Positions 63,358 through 64,000 of a stretch of 64,000 nt of DNA are shown in pieces; the stretch's first letter is position 1, and every line of letters starts with the position of its first letter. This DNA is from an uncultured Sphingomonadales bacterium (GTDB lineage: Bacteria; Pseudomonadota; Alphaproteobacteria; Sphingomonadales; Sphingomonadaceae), in assembly GCA_903832325.1 (NCBI GenBank), contig CAILBC010000036.1:62001-126000 (forward strand), in the 5' to 3' direction. Both the position numbers and the translations under genes were made by a program. The notes under the pieces were generated by a model. That model was given only the letters and a program-made list of their open reading frames with translations, was not told the origin of the DNA and searched no databases.

Positions 63358-64000
63358 GGCGTGGACCCTGTTTTGGTGCCGGTGGCACCGGCGTTCTGAT
63401 AAAATTGCTGGACCTGGGCCTGGATTTGCGCGGAGGTCTGGAGCGAGCTTGGCAGCGAGACAGCGCTGGTGAAGTTCGCGTAGACCTCGGAGAAATCCAT
63501 CTTGGAGAGGTCGAGCTGCGAGAACTGGGCGACGGTAAAGCCGCCACAGCTTGGATTTTTGGGAGTGCCAAAATCCATCCCTAGCTGCGCGCGGCCCTGT
63601 TCCTGGATTACGCGAGCAAGCTCCGACTGGTAGCAGCAGTAGCTCAGGCGCTCGTTGGTGCAGACGAAGAGAGCCTTCTGGGAGCAATATTCTCCGACAT
63701 AGTGGCAGAGCCCCATTCGGTCCTGAACATCGAGCAGCATCTCCTGCTGGGAGCACAGGAACGTGACCAGGAACTGGGTGACCATCGACAGCAGAAACCC
63801 ATAGCCGCCAGTGAGAATGCCTGCGAGCGCGGTCGCGCTCGAAGCGGCGGTCAGCATGCCGGACACCTTGCCGGCGCAGCAATTGACGAGCCCAAACAGC
63901 GGCTTGTGGCAGCCTGCTGAATTGCCGTTGAAGATCGTCAGGGCATTGGGATCGAACTGGCCTTTGGCATCGCCCATGGCATTGATGGCGACCAGTGCTT
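63354..64000 (-). CDS. traN: F-type mating-pair stabilisation protein TraN (partial)
   Basis: The C-terminal part of a protein whose start lies beyond the right edge. The visible 215 codons are cysteine-rich (HKPLFGLVNCCAGK, FLCSQQEMLLDVQDRMGLCHYVGEYCSQKALFVCTNERLSYCCYQSELARVIQEQGRAQLG), the signature of TraN, which in F is an outer-membrane protein of 602 residues that stabilises mating pairs. The tail (SLPSSLQTSAQIQAQVQQFYQN) is extended and Gln-rich. The frame stays open to the window end. Confidence 0.85.
   Translation of the reverse strand, partial: ALVAINAMGDAKGQFDPNALTIFNGNSAGCHKPLFGLVNCCAGKVSGMLTAASSATALAGILTGGYGFLLSMVTQFLVTFLCSQQEMLLDVQDRMGLCHYVGEYCSQKALFVCTNERLSYCCYQSELARVIQEQGRAQLGMDFGTPKNPSCGGFTVAQFSQLDLSKMDFSEVYANFTSAVSLPSSLQTSAQIQAQVQQFYQNAGATGTKTGSTP

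Noticed and set aside
1..64000. CRISPR arrays, insertion sequences or integrase genes
   Set aside because: No regularly spaced repeats, DDE transposase or tyrosine recombinase motif was seen while reading the window.

Overview
The window looks like part of a large conjugative element (plasmid or ICE) of an alphaproteobacterium, most likely a sphingomonad. The reasons are the gene content: a Ros/MucR regulator, DUF736, DUF3768, an ArdC-type protein, a very large methylase-helicase of the strawberry-notch family, a ParB-like protein, and F-type transfer genes (traD, a MobF traI, traN-traF-traH-traG). No replication initiator, integrase, transposase or CRISPR array was seen, so plasmid versus ICE stays open.

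Layout. 1-15.3 kb is a defence or DNA-repair island. It holds a McrBC pair (McrC cut by the window edge). Next comes an AddAB/RecB-like helicase-nuclease pair with a zinc-ribbon protein and a WYL regulator on the minus strand. Facing these is a double-AAA ATPase, a HEPN protein and a membrane protein on the plus strand. The same operator-like motif (CGAC-CGAWTTT-GTC) occurs three times here: before the zinc-ribbon/nuclease/helicase genes, before the AAA/HEPN genes and before the membrane protein gene. This suggests that the WYL protein controls all three units. An AT-rich EcsC-like gene follows.

15.5-36.3 kb is the element's backbone: methylase-helicase, parDE toxin-antitoxin, ParB-like protein, ArdC, DUF5818, MucR, DUF3768, a CHC2/Toprim primase-like protein, tRNA-Leu(TAA) plus a CAT tRNA with an odd T-loop, DUF736, two small paralogues around an XRE regulator, a short SSB, DUF2493 and hipBA.

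36.8-42.6 kb carries a small DNA-binding-like protein, the coupling protein TraD and a MobF relaxase-helicase TraI. 42.6-46.4 kb is a small metabolic/regulatory cargo (XRE-MmyB regulator, methyltransferase, DUF1348, DJ-1/PfpI, GlxA-type regulator).

46.8-57.5 kb is a second defence-like island. Four translationally coupled genes encode an ABC-type ATPase, an HNH nuclease, an alpha-helical protein and a protein with an N-terminal nuclease-like fold. A convergent 1488-residue STAND-like NTPase with a C-terminal nuclease-like motif follows. This is the best candidate for an undescribed system. 57.9-64 kb returns to transfer genes on the minus strand: traN (partial), traF, traH, traG. The transfer genes are thus split by about 15 kb of cargo.
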